Source of the DNA: an uncultured Christensenellaceae bacterium
GTDB lineage: Bacteria > Bacillota > Clostridia > Christensenellales > Borkfalkiaceae
Length of the DNA: 64,000 bases
Direction: 5' to 3'
NCBI GenBank assembly: GCA_910587825.1
Contig: CAJUNJ010000007.1
Location: 1-64,000 of the forward strand
Shown one piece after another: positions 1-9,243 of this stretch (positions within the stretch are counted from its first letter, which is position 1; each line of letters begins with the position of its first letter). Both the position numbers and the translations under genes were made by a program. Under the pieces are notes generated by a model. That model was not told the DNA's origin. It saw only the letters and a program-made list of their open reading frames with translations, and searched no databases.

Positions 1-69
1 TCGTTTGACAAGTATAGAATAGCAAGAAGAAGTAACAAAGTTAGTCAGTCAGTTGCAATAAATTTGTAA
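1..69 (+). CDS. C-terminal tail of an unidentified protein (partial)
   Basis: Frame 1 is open from the window edge to a TAA at 67-69, giving 22 residues that are rich in Arg, Lys and Ser. A hairpin terminator begins 6 nt after the stop, which supports a real gene ending here on the plus strand. The tail is too short to assign a family, and chance openness over 22 codons cannot be excluded. Confidence 0.3.
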   Translation, partial: SFDKYRIARRSNKVSQSVAINL

Positions 70-74
70 AAAGA

Positions 75-107
75 AACAGGACTTCGATTTGAAATCCTGT
101 TCTTTTT
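75..107. terminator. Bidirectional intrinsic terminator
   Basis: AACAGGA (75-81) pairs with TCCTGTT (95-101), followed by CTTTTT on plus and, read from the other side, TTTCTTTTT on minus. It can end both the plus-strand gene leaving the window edge and the seven-gene minus-strand operon whose last stop is at 195. Confidence 0.6.
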
Positions 108-194
108 CATCGCTTGAAAGTGCAACTCTTATAAAATTTTTGTTTTTTAATCCCTATGGGAATTGCGCTTTTGTAAAGCCGTTTTTTACCAATT

Positions 195-2456
195 TTAATC
201 CGAAGTTTCCGCCTGTCTTGCAAGCACGACGGTTTCCGTTATATCGCCGAAGCCCGTGTTGTAAGTCAGTACGAAGTCGTAATCTTCGTTTATCGTAAGC
301 TTACAGCCGAGCTGATATACGTTTCCGCCCGCAAACCCCTCGCCGCCGCTTGAATGCTTTGTGGTGAGCGTTCGCGTTGCCGAATCGTATTCGTACGTCA
401 GTCTTTCGTTAAAGACCGTGTTGGATTCTGTATGTCTGAACGTAATGTTGATGATGTCGGTTCCGCCCAAAGATTCGAAAACGGCAGTTACAGTGGTACC
501 GCGTCTGGGATAGCTTACCGCAGCCGTATGTGTACCGCTTAAAAGCTCGGCTTCCGACATCCTTGCGCTTACTTCGATTGTAAGCGTGGCTACCGCTTTC
601 GGGTTAAGCGTCGAAGTCAGAACAACCGTATATCTGCCCGTATTCTGCGAATTGAATTTTATTGCCGGAAAGCCGTTATGTTCGCAGGGTTCCGACGTGT
701 ATTTTGCCGAAGGGTTGTCGGAAGTGTATTCCGCCGTAAAGCTGCAATCCGTAAACGGCTGTCTTTCGGCAGACGTCTGCGCGGTAAAATAGAGATCCTG
801 CCCGACATAAATTCTTGCAACGTCGGTTTTGAAATAACTTGAAGTTGCGTTTACCCACATAGCCGCTTCGTACGGTACGGGAATTCTCTCAGTATCCGAT
901 ATAATTTCTTCTATTATAGGCGCAATGGGTCTTACCGTGACTTTAAGGTCCTTGGTATAGCGCAACGTTTTAAGCCTTAACGTAAGTTCGCCGCAGATAC
1001 GGCTTCTTATATTTATGCCGCCACCGCTTGAATAAGCAAGTATTCCGACGGACGTCAGACTTGTAGCCGAAAGAGGAATTTCTTCGTGTTCTGTCACAAG
1101 ATAAACATTTACGGTATCAAGCGACAAATTCGCCGTAGACGGCTGTATATTTACAATCTGGACAAACATAAGCGGTTGACGGGTGTCAGCGTCTATTGTT
1201 ATCCCCTCTTCGCCGACGGGAAAACCGTTAAAGCGCAAATCAAATGACGACGCGTAAAACGCATACTTATCGTAAGGGTTTTGCGGTACGTTATTCTGCT
1301 CCTCTTCGGAAAGCTCCGATATAAGCGTCTGTTCGACTGTTACCGTATCGTTGTAATGCGACGCTTCGGGGTCCAAAAGTGTGCATGTTCCGTCCTCGTT
1401 TCTCTCCCACGCCGCAAAATTGCCCTCGGAATCGTTGTAATAGCTGTCCGAATTGTAATAAAGCGTCTTTATGGCATAGCTTTTCGTAAGCGTGAAGCTT
1501 ACACTCACTACGCTGAAATATCTTGCGTTTCTGCTGAGATAACCAAAGCCGAAATTACATTCGTATCCGTTTTCGGTAACTTTAAGCTCTTCTTTAAAGT
1601 CGCCGTTTTGGCTCTGTTTGCCGAAATCGTAAAGTCCCGCAAGCAAGCCCTCCGCACCGTACCTTACCGGCGTTTCGGTATATACAGACGCAAACCTGTG
1701 ACCTTTGAGATATTCTTTATCCGTCGTCGTTATAAGATTATCATAAGAAATATTATCTCCGCTTACCCTCCAGTTTCTTCTGTAACCGAAAAAGTCGCCG
1801 TCATTGTTTTCGACCCAGGTTTCGACCCTGTCCGCGTCGTCCTTTATATAAGTGTAATTATTACCGAATTCGTAATAAAAATCTCGCGGGGTGTACGTGT
1901 CAAGCGTCTTAATTCCGGAAGCCGTCTGCCCGCGCGCGCTTCTTATCTGATTTTTACTCTGTGAACCTATTTCTACCGCATCCGCAACGCTTTGTATACC
2001 CCTCGGCTCGATGGGTATACCGAAAGATATATCGCCCGCGTCGTTTGCGAGAACGTAAGTTTTAACACCTTCGGTAACTATTCCCGCGGGAGTGGTCACG
2101 CTTACGGAAGTGTAAGCGCTCTCTTCGGACAGCGAAGGCAACTCTACCGTCAGAACGTGGTTTGCATCGCGCGAACACGTCTTTTGCGCGCTGCCGGCCG
2201 AATCCGCCTGCGGCGGCGTAATATTCCATTCGCCGTAATCGTGATTATCGGGGTCTATTTCGATAATTTCGTCAACGACGTAGGAACATATTCCGCATAC
2301 GCCCTGTCTTAATCCTTGTTCGGTACAGGTTGCGGGGTTAAGCACCGTCCAGCGGAAGCGGTGTTCATGGTTATTGCCACAACCCGTAAATACAGCCGCC
2401 GACATAATACAAGCCATAATGGCGGAAGCTATTTTAAAAGTAGTTTTTTTAGTCAT
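195..2456 (-). CDS. Large surface lipoprotein, last gene of the Bat-like operon
   Basis: 753-residue exported lipoprotein of unknown function. The N-terminus is a basic, hydrophobic signal with lipobox FTGC (Cys26). Residues about 30-110 hold two copies of the Cys/His pattern often seen in clostridial surface proteins (H-x-W...ATCTE-x-G...C-x2-C, then a second W...K-x-C...NH copy). The rest is beta-rich with Ig-like stretches around 500-750 and no catalytic motif I can recognise. It follows the other lipoprotein gene by 18 nt and is probably co-transcribed with the MoxR/DUF58/VWA genes, so an envelope role with those membrane proteins is inferred. No close family was recognised. Confidence 0.8.
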   Translation of the reverse strand: MTKKTTFKIASAIMACIMSAAVFTGCGNNHEHRFRWTVLNPATCTEQGLRQGVCGICSYVVDEIIEIDPDNHDYGEWNITPPQADSAGSAQKTCSRDANHVLTVELPSLSEESAYTSVSVTTPAGIVTEGVKTYVLANDAGDISFGIPIEPRGIQSVADAVEIGSQSKNQIRSARGQTASGIKTLDTYTPRDFYYEFGNNYTYIKDDADRVETWVENNDGDFFGYRRNWRVSGDNISYDNLITTTDKEYLKGHRFASVYTETPVRYGAEGLLAGLYDFGKQSQNGDFKEELKVTENGYECNFGFGYLSRNARYFSVVSVSFTLTKSYAIKTLYYNSDSYYNDSEGNFAAWERNEDGTCTLLDPEASHYNDTVTVEQTLISELSEEEQNNVPQNPYDKYAFYASSFDLRFNGFPVGEEGITIDADTRQPLMFVQIVNIQPSTANLSLDTVNVYLVTEHEEIPLSATSLTSVGILAYSSGGGINIRSRICGELTLRLKTLRYTKDLKVTVRPIAPIIEEIISDTERIPVPYEAAMWVNATSSYFKTDVARIYVGQDLYFTAQTSAERQPFTDCSFTAEYTSDNPSAKYTSEPCEHNGFPAIKFNSQNTGRYTVVLTSTLNPKAVATLTIEVSARMSEAELLSGTHTAAVSYPRRGTTVTAVFESLGGTDIINITFRHTESNTVFNERLTYEYDSATRTLTTKHSSGGEGFAGGNVYQLGCKLTINEDYDFVLTYNTGFGDITETVVLARQAETSD

Positions 2457-2474
2457 AATTACTATCCTTGACGC

Positions 2475-3854
2475 TTAGCGTCTTCTGTAAACACCGCAGT
2501 TAAACAGCCATTGGTCTTCTTCGGCGGACAGATAACCCGCCGCCGTTTCAGCCCAGCCGTTACCGTCGTTGAACAATCTTTGGCTTACGGAATATGATTG
2601 AAGAAAATCTCTCAATTCTTCCGTAACGGCATAAACACCGTCTCTGTTTACGTGCGCGGCGTATTCGCCGATGAAAGCGCCGAAATCGTAGTTCTGCTGA
2701 TTTTTTAAACTGTAAAATCTCATTGCGAAAATCTGGACTTGTCCGTCCATAAAACCCGTACCAGTTTCGGTTACAAGCACCGCACTGTCCTGATTTATCT
2801 TTACGTAAAGTATATCTCCGAACGTTCCCGTTCTCTCGTCATATTCGTGATAGAAGCCGTCTTCGGGATTTAGAGCGTAAAGGTCGGAGTCCAGCTTTCT
2901 TCCGTTGAGGTCGGCGGCATATCTGAAATCATACAACGAAGCGTCGTAATCCCGCATCGTTCTCCACTCTTCTTCGGCGTGAATTTCATCGGGCGGTACG
3001 TAGACGTTGCCCGTATATTCGCCGTTGTATTCTATGACGAAGTCTATATCTATTGGGAACGCGGAAGAATTGATACTTTCGGTTCTTATACAGAAAGAAT
3101 ATATGTTGCCTACCATATCTTCGGAAAGACGCACGTCGTACTTGAAGTTTTTGGTATAGGTATTTTCGGCTCCGCCTCCGTTCTGAATCCAGCTGGGATT
3201 ACCGAGAGTGGGTTTCCAGCCGACAGTACCGACGTATACGTCGAGAATGGGATTTATTTCGTTGGCCCGTATATCCATAAGCGACTGTATGGAATAGTCG
3301 CCAGCGCGGCGCGGCACGTACTGATAGCACACCTGCGAGTGCGGACCTTCAAGCCTTACCCTGTAAAAGCCAGTCGATTGTATTTCCCTGACGTTATTAT
3401 ACAGGTCCGAACCGTCCTTATCCGGATTGGGAGTTATAACTTCGATTTTTATTTTGATTTTTTTATCGTCGTTGGTAGACCTGTACTTATTGGTTTCATA
3501 AGTATAACCGTCCGGAAGGGTTGAAAGCGTTACCTGATAATCGCCGTCGAGCCCTTCGATTTCGGCGTAACCGTCGTTGTTAAACGGCGCGGTATAAAAA
3601 GTACCGTCGTCACCCCTCCACTGGGCGTTAAGCGTATAGCCGTCTAATTGGAACGGTTTATTGTTTTGAACAAGCTGAACAGTAAATTTACCGTCGTCCT
3701 CTTCGGGCGGATTATCCTCGCCGCCGGGCGGCAAAGGTACGTCGGTACCGGGTCTGTCGTCGGGCTGTAAGGGGTCGTTATAGTCCACACAGCCCGCAAC
3801 GGCAAACGCAAACGGTATTATTAGCGTTAATATCAATGCGAGAATTTTTTTCAT
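2475..3854 (-). CDS. Surface lipoprotein with carboxypeptidase-like/Ig fold segments
   Basis: 459-residue lipoprotein. The open frame extends 19 codons further upstream, but I start at the ATG of MKKILALIL because that gives a perfect signal peptide with lipobox VAGC (Cys22) and avoids overlapping the preceding gene, which stops at 3872. A low-complexity Pro/Asp/Glu linker at about 27-52 follows the lipidated Cys. Residues about 53-115 (YTLNAQWRGDDG...GLDGDYQVTLSTLPDGY) resemble a prealbumin-like or carboxypeptidase-regulatory beta sandwich. The remainder is unrecognised. It sits 18 nt before another lipoprotein gene and after the double-VWA membrane protein, suggesting a shared surface complex. 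Function unknown. Confidence 0.8.
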   Translation of the reverse strand: MKKILALILTLIIPFAFAVAGCVDYNDPLQPDDRPGTDVPLPPGGEDNPPEEDDGKFTVQLVQNNKPFQLDGYTLNAQWRGDDGTFYTAPFNNDGYAEIEGLDGDYQVTLSTLPDGYTYETNKYRSTNDDKKIKIKIEVITPNPDKDGSDLYNNVREIQSTGFYRVRLEGPHSQVCYQYVPRRAGDYSIQSLMDIRANEINPILDVYVGTVGWKPTLGNPSWIQNGGGAENTYTKNFKYDVRLSEDMVGNIYSFCIRTESINSSAFPIDIDFVIEYNGEYTGNVYVPPDEIHAEEEWRTMRDYDASLYDFRYAADLNGRKLDSDLYALNPEDGFYHEYDERTGTFGDILYVKINQDSAVLVTETGTGFMDGQVQIFAMRFYSLKNQQNYDFGAFIGEYAAHVNRDGVYAVTEELRDFLQSYSVSQRLFNDGNGWAETAAGYLSAEEDQWLFNCGVYRRR

Positions 3855-3871
3855 TTTTCTGTCACTTCGTA

Positions 3872-6523
3872 TTATTTTACTTTTTTGAAAAGGCTTTTTA
3901 TATCCGCCCATTTAAGCTTACGCACGATAATGTCGACCGCAAACAGAGCAACGCAGATTGCAAGCAAAGGAACCGTGAGAGTGACCGTACGCGAACTTAC
4001 TTCGTTGGGGTCGTTTTCAATGGTTATATTCCCGTCTTCGCTTACCGTTCCCTCAGCCCCGACAGCGTGGTGCAGACCGGAAGCGTCGTATACGGCAAAG
4101 CTGTCGTATTCCGGAAGATAGGACACTGTAAAACCGGTGTGCGCCGTATAAGTCTGACCGCCGTAAGAATAGGATATGGCAATATCGTATCTGCCGACAG
4201 ATTGTGCGGAGAAAGTATATCCGTAAGCCACAGACTCGAAGACGAGATTTCCGTTTAAAGTTTGTCCGTCGGGAGAAGTTACTTCGATGGACGCAACCGC
4301 GCCCGCCCTTATAACCGCGGGAGTAACCGTGACGGAAGCCGTTCCCGTATCTACGGCAAGTTCCACCGTGTAAGGATAGTCTGCTTTTACGTTTGGCGTA
4401 AGCGCTGACAAGACGTTTTTAAAGAACTTGCTTTTTATACCCGACTGCTCCCATGCCGACAGCCAGTCGCCGCTTATACTGCTTGTAAACGAAGCGACTT
4501 TGCCGTTACCGTAAGTACGGTAAGCATAAATGGGAACCTCGATTCCTATACCAGAAGCGTTTTGATATTCAGTCGTAAGAACGGTGGTTGCGCTTGGCTT
4601 TACAGAACTGTTCATAAAGCCTGCGATATACGAAAGATTGTCTAACCCTTCAAGTGTTTCGTCAAATCTTCTTTTTACGTCAACCCAGGAAAATCTTTCT
4701 ATTTTGGTTTCCTTTACAGTATCCGCAACGTCGCCGAAAATAACGTCGTCTACATCTTCGAGTTGCGACACGGGATAGTATTCGCCATCGCCGTACTTGG
4801 AAAGGTCGTTTAAAAGCTCTTTCGCCGCAACCGCAACACTGCTGTTGTCTCTGCCCCTGCCGACGTCGAGAACGGAAGTCACCACGCCGTACGCGCGTAG
4901 CTGTTTGACTATCGCCCTTGCGTCGTTGGTCGTTTCCTGAGTGTAGTTAAGTCCGTCGGACATAAGCATCAACTGCATTTCGGTAAAGTTTGAGCTTTCA
5001 TTCCGTATCCAATTTAACGCTTCGCTTAGTCCGAGTCCTATAAAAGTACCCTGCGTTACGGAAATATCGTTGATTGTCTGTTTAATAGCTTCGCGGTTTA
5101 AACCTACCTGCACCGGACGCTGAGCTGTTTCTACGTTGCCGTGGAAGACTACCACGCAGACCGAGTCCCTGTCTTCGAGCAAGTCTATAAGATTGCACGC
5201 CGCGCGTTTGACTATTTGAAGCTTGTTGTTGAACTCCATACTTCTCGAACCGTCGATAACTATGGTATACAGCTTCTTATCCGAACCGCTGTTGCCGTAG
5301 TTTACGGGAAGCATATTCTGTAAGTCGCGAAGCTCGGAATCGTTCTTGTTCTGTATACTTGTATCGCCGAGAGTAATAAGACTTTTACCGAACATCGACA
5401 CAGCCGTCTCAAGGCTTTCCATAAACAATGCGGAATTATTCAGAAGGGATACGTCGGCGTTGGAAATATAAATTTCGTCGTATTTGCAAAGCGCTTCTAC
5501 ACTGCAAGGAACGGCGGGGTCGTTTACGAAATAGTCAACCTCTACGTCTTCACCGAACAATTTACGCGCTTCGTCAAGGTCCGCAAAGTCCTGCGAAATG
5601 AACAGTACCTTTACCGCACCAGACACGGTCTGCGTAAAGCTGCACGCGTTGTTGAAAGTATTTTCGTCTTCCTGCGCCGCAATGCGGATTTCATAGCCGT
5701 ATGTTCCCGTCTCGTCGGTCTTTAAATCGAAGCTGACCCTGTTGCTTCCCGCCGTAAGGGCAACGGCTTTATCCTGTTCTTCCACCTTCTGCCCGTCACG
5801 GTACAGCGACAGCGTAGCGTTGCAGGCGTAACTGCTCTGCACAAGCGCGGTTGCCGTCTCACCGTGATTGAGATATACCGTCCCGGAATATTCTACGCTT
5901 GTGACCTGCACTTCCTTAGCGTCCGCGGAAATGTTGTCATTCAAATAAATTGCGTCGACTTTTATATTCTGGGCTTTGAGATTGTCAACTGCACGTTTTA
6001 TCGTGTTGGAATCCGACGAATTGGTGTCCTTGCCGTCGGTAATGAGGACTATGCGTTTTAACACGGTATCCCTGAACAGCGTACCGGTATAATCGAGCGC
6101 GTTTTCGATGTCCGTTTCACTGTCGTCCACGCCGGAATTTCTGACCGTTCTGAAATTTTCGCCTAAGCGCGTGACAAGTTTGTAATCCTTGCCGAAGCAG
6201 ACGACGCCCATTCTCGAATTTTTGGGCAATGCCTTGCCGACGTTTCTTACGTAGTTGTCAAGCGTGTCGAGATTCTTATTTGCCGAATACGACACGTCCG
6301 CCACTACATAGACGTCCGTCTCCGTCATAACCGTTACAAACTGCGTGCCGGCAGCGGCAAAAGCGATAAGCGCCGCCATAAGGATATGAAGCACCAACGA
6401 CGCGATATTGTGTCCGTTCAGATTGTCGCGCTTTACCGCAAGCACGAACGGCACTGTAAGAAGCGCCGCAAGCGGAAGGGCTATAAATAACAGATATACG
6501 TTAACGAAGCTGATACTGTTCAT
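3872..6523 (-). CDS. Membrane protein with two VWA domains and a GATase-like core
   Basis: 883 residues from the ATG at 6523; 13 further upstream codons are open but would deepen the overlap with the previous gene (23 nt as called). Two N-terminal helices (about 8-30 and 40-60) precede a VWA domain whose MIDAS motif D-x-S-x-S starts at Asp76. Residues about 300-410 look like a class-I glutamine-amidotransferase-type fold without a visible catalytic Cys. A second VWA domain begins at DGSRS (Asp424), so both metal-binding sites look intact. An Ig-like segment and a last helix at about 845-865 follow. The architecture matches BatA/BatB-type envelope VWA proteins encoded with MoxR and DUF58; its partners are probably the neighbouring VWA protein and lipoproteins. 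Confidence 0.85.
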   Translation of the reverse strand: MNSISFVNVYLLFIALPLAALLTVPFVLAVKRDNLNGHNIASLVLHILMAALIAFAAAGTQFVTVMTETDVYVVADVSYSANKNLDTLDNYVRNVGKALPKNSRMGVVCFGKDYKLVTRLGENFRTVRNSGVDDSETDIENALDYTGTLFRDTVLKRIVLITDGKDTNSSDSNTIKRAVDNLKAQNIKVDAIYLNDNISADAKEVQVTSVEYSGTVYLNHGETATALVQSSYACNATLSLYRDGQKVEEQDKAVALTAGSNRVSFDLKTDETGTYGYEIRIAAQEDENTFNNACSFTQTVSGAVKVLFISQDFADLDEARKLFGEDVEVDYFVNDPAVPCSVEALCKYDEIYISNADVSLLNNSALFMESLETAVSMFGKSLITLGDTSIQNKNDSELRDLQNMLPVNYGNSGSDKKLYTIVIDGSRSMEFNNKLQIVKRAACNLIDLLEDRDSVCVVVFHGNVETAQRPVQVGLNREAIKQTINDISVTQGTFIGLGLSEALNWIRNESSNFTEMQLMLMSDGLNYTQETTNDARAIVKQLRAYGVVTSVLDVGRGRDNSSVAVAAKELLNDLSKYGDGEYYPVSQLEDVDDVIFGDVADTVKETKIERFSWVDVKRRFDETLEGLDNLSYIAGFMNSSVKPSATTVLTTEYQNASGIGIEVPIYAYRTYGNGKVASFTSSISGDWLSAWEQSGIKSKFFKNVLSALTPNVKADYPYTVELAVDTGTASVTVTPAVIRAGAVASIEVTSPDGQTLNGNLVFESVAYGYTFSAQSVGRYDIAISYSYGGQTYTAHTGFTVSYLPEYDSFAVYDASGLHHAVGAEGTVSEDGNITIENDPNEVSSRTVTLTVPLLAICVALFAVDIIVRKLKWADIKSLFKKVK

Positions 6524-8357
6524 AACAATACACCATCCAATCCGCAATAAACAATACGGCAAGAATTATAAAGAAAGCAAGCAGGTCTTCGTACCTTCCG
6601 TCGCGCCGTTCGGAAGAAGCCTGACCGCTTATGACAAGCGAAGGTTCGCTTACCGTCACGTATCTTTCAGATACGGGTACGGTTGCAAAAAGGTTAACCG
6701 TTCTCGTAGTGTTTCCGATAATTTCCGTCACGGTATATACGCCCGCTTCGTCGAGAGTGTAAGACACCACAGGGTTGGAAGTATCGAGATACACTACTTT
6801 GCCCTGCGGGGTATCTACACGCACGCTTTCGCAGTTGGCAAGCACGTTTATATCCGCCGAATCGCCGCAGAAATACGAAGAATTATCCACTACCGCGGGG
6901 AAAGTATAACCGATAAGGTTGTTTATAAGAGCGGGAAAATCGGGCGAAAGCGGAACGTCCGAATTATGAAAATCGAACGCGAACACCACTTCGCGGTTGC
7001 CGAAAGAGTTTGTACCCGCAAACACCACGGGGCTGCCTTCCACCGAAATGAGATTTATGAAATTGCGGTACTGCCCGCACTTTACGTATTCCGAAAGATA
7101 AATGTCGCTTTTGGAAAGACCCGCAAGCAGGTTTTTTACACGGGTGGAACTTGACGTGCTGAACGCAAGCTTGCCCGGTTCCGAAAGTGAAATTTCACTC
7201 TGCATACTGAACCCCGAATTTTCCACGCTGGACTTGGGATTTACAAACCATACCGCGCCGTTTCTCGGAAGCTCCGCGGGAGAAAACCCGTCGAAAACGT
7301 ACAGCCCGTAACCGTCTTTGCCCGTAAGATTTTCATACTTGTCGGGCTTGGCGACGTCCACCCTCGCATTGCCGAGAGCTTTGAACACCGCCTGTAAAAA
7401 GAACGGGGTTTCGCTGACGACAAGCGTAGTGAACGACCTGTCGTAACGCACGTTGTAAAGCACGCTTTCGTTGTCGTTCATAAGCGAGTCGGTCTGGGCG
7501 ACCGCCACTTTAAGCGACGCAAAATCCACGCTGTCGCTTTCGAACGAAAAGGGCGTAAGTTCAAGATTTTTAACTTCTACTTTCTGCGTACTTTCGCACT
7601 CTTCCGCGCCGTCGATATATAAATTCAAATCGAGTTCGGCGTCGCCGTTGTAGGAAATGACGTTTCCGCCGACGATAAGTTTACCGCCCGCAAACGAATA
7701 TTCCACGTCCGACACGGCGTAATTTTTTGCGCCGTCCGACACGTTTACTACGTTGACGTTTTCGGTCTGTTCGTAAGATTTATCCGTAACGACGTACACC
7801 GAAAGCGCGGGATTGAAGCCGAACATCTCCTGCGCGCGGCTGACCGCGTTTACGAAGCCCGACGCGCCGAAAGAAGGTTCAGCCTCGTCCAAAAGCGAAA
7901 GCGCGCGTTCTTTGTCTTCTATCGACTGATAAAGCGTGTCGGTCGAATCGCCCGCTACGATAAGCGTATATGCGCTTCCCGTAGCCGAATCCGAAATAAG
8001 CTTGCGGACGCGTTCCTTTGCTTCGTCAAAGCGCGTTGCGCCGTCCTGCAAAGTTATATTCATACTGCCCGAACCGTCGATTATAAAACAAAAATCTTCG
8101 GCGGCGTGCGGCAGGGTGAACACGGGATGAGAGATTGCAAACGAAATGAAAATTACGGCAAGTATCTGCAAAATAAGGCTTATGATTCCCGTAATCATGC
8201 GTATGGGATTTCTGCGTTTTAAAAACTTTTCGCTAAGCGTCCACAGATAGGTCGAAGACACGACCTGCTCCACATACTTGTTTTTGATTATATAAATTAT
8301 TATAAGAATGGGTACGGCGATGAGTCCCAGCAAGCCCAAAGGATAAAGAAATCTCAT
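6501..8357 (-). CDS. BatA-like membrane VWA protein
   Basis: 618 residues. The first 80 residues form the BatA N-terminal module: helix 1 (about 5-25), the basic stretch EKFLKRRNPIRM, and helix 2 (about 55-78). A VWA domain follows with a clean MIDAS DGSGSM (Asp94). The middle contains beta-rich and Rossmann-like segments, and a final helix lies at about 595-612, so the bulk should face outwards between membrane anchors. The ATG overlaps the stop of the DUF58 gene as ATGA, indicating translational coupling. By family knowledge such proteins work with MoxR ATPases in envelope or metal-dependent assembly processes; the substrate here is unknown. Confidence 0.87.
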   Translation of the reverse strand: MRFLYPLGLLGLIAVPILIIIYIIKNKYVEQVVSSTYLWTLSEKFLKRRNPIRMITGIISLILQILAVIFISFAISHPVFTLPHAAEDFCFIIDGSGSMNITLQDGATRFDEAKERVRKLISDSATGSAYTLIVAGDSTDTLYQSIEDKERALSLLDEAEPSFGASGFVNAVSRAQEMFGFNPALSVYVVTDKSYEQTENVNVVNVSDGAKNYAVSDVEYSFAGGKLIVGGNVISYNGDAELDLNLYIDGAEECESTQKVEVKNLELTPFSFESDSVDFASLKVAVAQTDSLMNDNESVLYNVRYDRSFTTLVVSETPFFLQAVFKALGNARVDVAKPDKYENLTGKDGYGLYVFDGFSPAELPRNGAVWFVNPKSSVENSGFSMQSEISLSEPGKLAFSTSSSTRVKNLLAGLSKSDIYLSEYVKCGQYRNFINLISVEGSPVVFAGTNSFGNREVVFAFDFHNSDVPLSPDFPALINNLIGYTFPAVVDNSSYFCGDSADINVLANCESVRVDTPQGKVVYLDTSNPVVSYTLDEAGVYTVTEIIGNTTRTVNLFATVPVSERYVTVSEPSLVISGQASSERRDGRYEDLLAFFIILAVLFIADWMVYCYEQYQLR

Positions 8358-9238
8358 TTAAGCACCCCCATTTCCGTCATTCTTTCGAAGAACAAGTCGG
8401 CAATATTCTCATCCGCCGCGACAAGCATATACTCCGCTTCGCGCGAATGGCACAAATCGCGTATTCTTCCCGTCGCGTATTCAAGCGCGGCTTTGTAAGC
8501 GTTTATTATATCCCTGTTGATATTTTTGCGGTAATACCTTGAAGTGTTTTCACTGTCGAAGAAATGCACTTTACCGCGCGACTTGGGCTTTAACTCTTCC
8601 CTTGACAGCACCTGCACGCACAAAACGTCGCGCTTCCTGTCCGCAAGGTAGTTGACGGCGTCTTCATAATTATTATCCGTAAGAAAGTCGGAAATAATTA
8701 CGGAAAGCCCGTCGCCGTAGCCCACGTTTAAGGGCAGAACGGCGTCCGAGATACAGCTGTCGCCGTTAAACACAATGCCGTTGAGTTTGCCGATATTGGC
8801 AACGAACGAATCTTTGCCGAGCATAGACGTAATAACTTCTTCGACGGCGTTTTCGTGAATAACGTAAATTGACACCTTATCCATATCGCAAACAGAAAGA
8901 TATGCTATGGCGGCGGCTATTTTTACCGCCTGCGTATCCTTGTTGCCGTTGCCGTAAGTCATTGAACGGCTTGCGTCTATATATATGCGGGTGTGCATCT
9001 GACGCTCGTCGAGAAATAATTTAAGATAAAGTTTTTCAAAGCGCGCGTAAGCGTTCCAGTCGACTTTTTTCAAATCGTCGCCGGGGACGTAGTCGCGGAA
9101 GTCGGCGTACTCGCAGGAAGAACCGTAAGTTCTGGTCTTGTGATTTCCGCCGAACGCGCCCGCAACGCTGTTTTTTATGAGTAATTGCAGCAGTTCGAGC
9201 TGCTGCAAAAACTCTTCGTTGATAGGCAATTTTTCCAT
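8354..9238 (-). CDS. DUF58 domain protein
   Basis: 294 residues. The DUF58 signature is clear: R-x-Y-x6-YADFRDYVPGDD-x2-KVDWNAYARF at about 35-67, followed by a VWA-like half with D-x-S-R-S at about 88-92. DUF58 proteins are standard partners of MoxR ATPases and BatA/B VWA proteins, and the gene lies directly after moxR (5 nt gap) and overlaps the next gene by 4 nt. Unlike many DUF58 proteins it has no N-terminal membrane helices, so it is probably cytoplasmic at the inner face of the membrane. The exact biochemical role of DUF58 is not established. Confidence 0.93.
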   Translation of the reverse strand: MEKLPINEEFLQQLELLQLLIKNSVAGAFGGNHKTRTYGSSCEYADFRDYVPGDDLKKVDWNAYARFEKLYLKLFLDERQMHTRIYIDASRSMTYGNGNKDTQAVKIAAAIAYLSVCDMDKVSIYVIHENAVEEVITSMLGKDSFVANIGKLNGIVFNGDSCISDAVLPLNVGYGDGLSVIISDFLTDNNYEDAVNYLADRKRDVLCVQVLSREELKPKSRGKVHFFDSENTSRYYRKNINRDIINAYKAALEYATGRIRDLCHSREAEYMLVAADENIADLFFERMTEMGVLK

Positions 9239-9243
9239 ATTTA

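Noticed and set aside
149..165. TCCCTATGGGA repeated at 149-165 and 36406-36422 after two lipoprotein genes
   Set aside because: Short palindrome without T-run; two copies in 64 kb could be chance. Noted only.
1281..1964. Long plus-strand open frame inside the 753-residue lipoprotein gene
   Set aside because: Antisense shadow with Arg/Tyr/Phe-heavy composition, no SD, no motifs. Similar shadows (60242-63892 region, 18523-19401, 57955-58845) were left out for the same reason.
3872..6523. VWA inserted in a GATase-like fold as new architecture
   Set aside because: Large VWA/GATase-type membrane proteins of this layout occur in several phyla next to MoxR; not new by itself.
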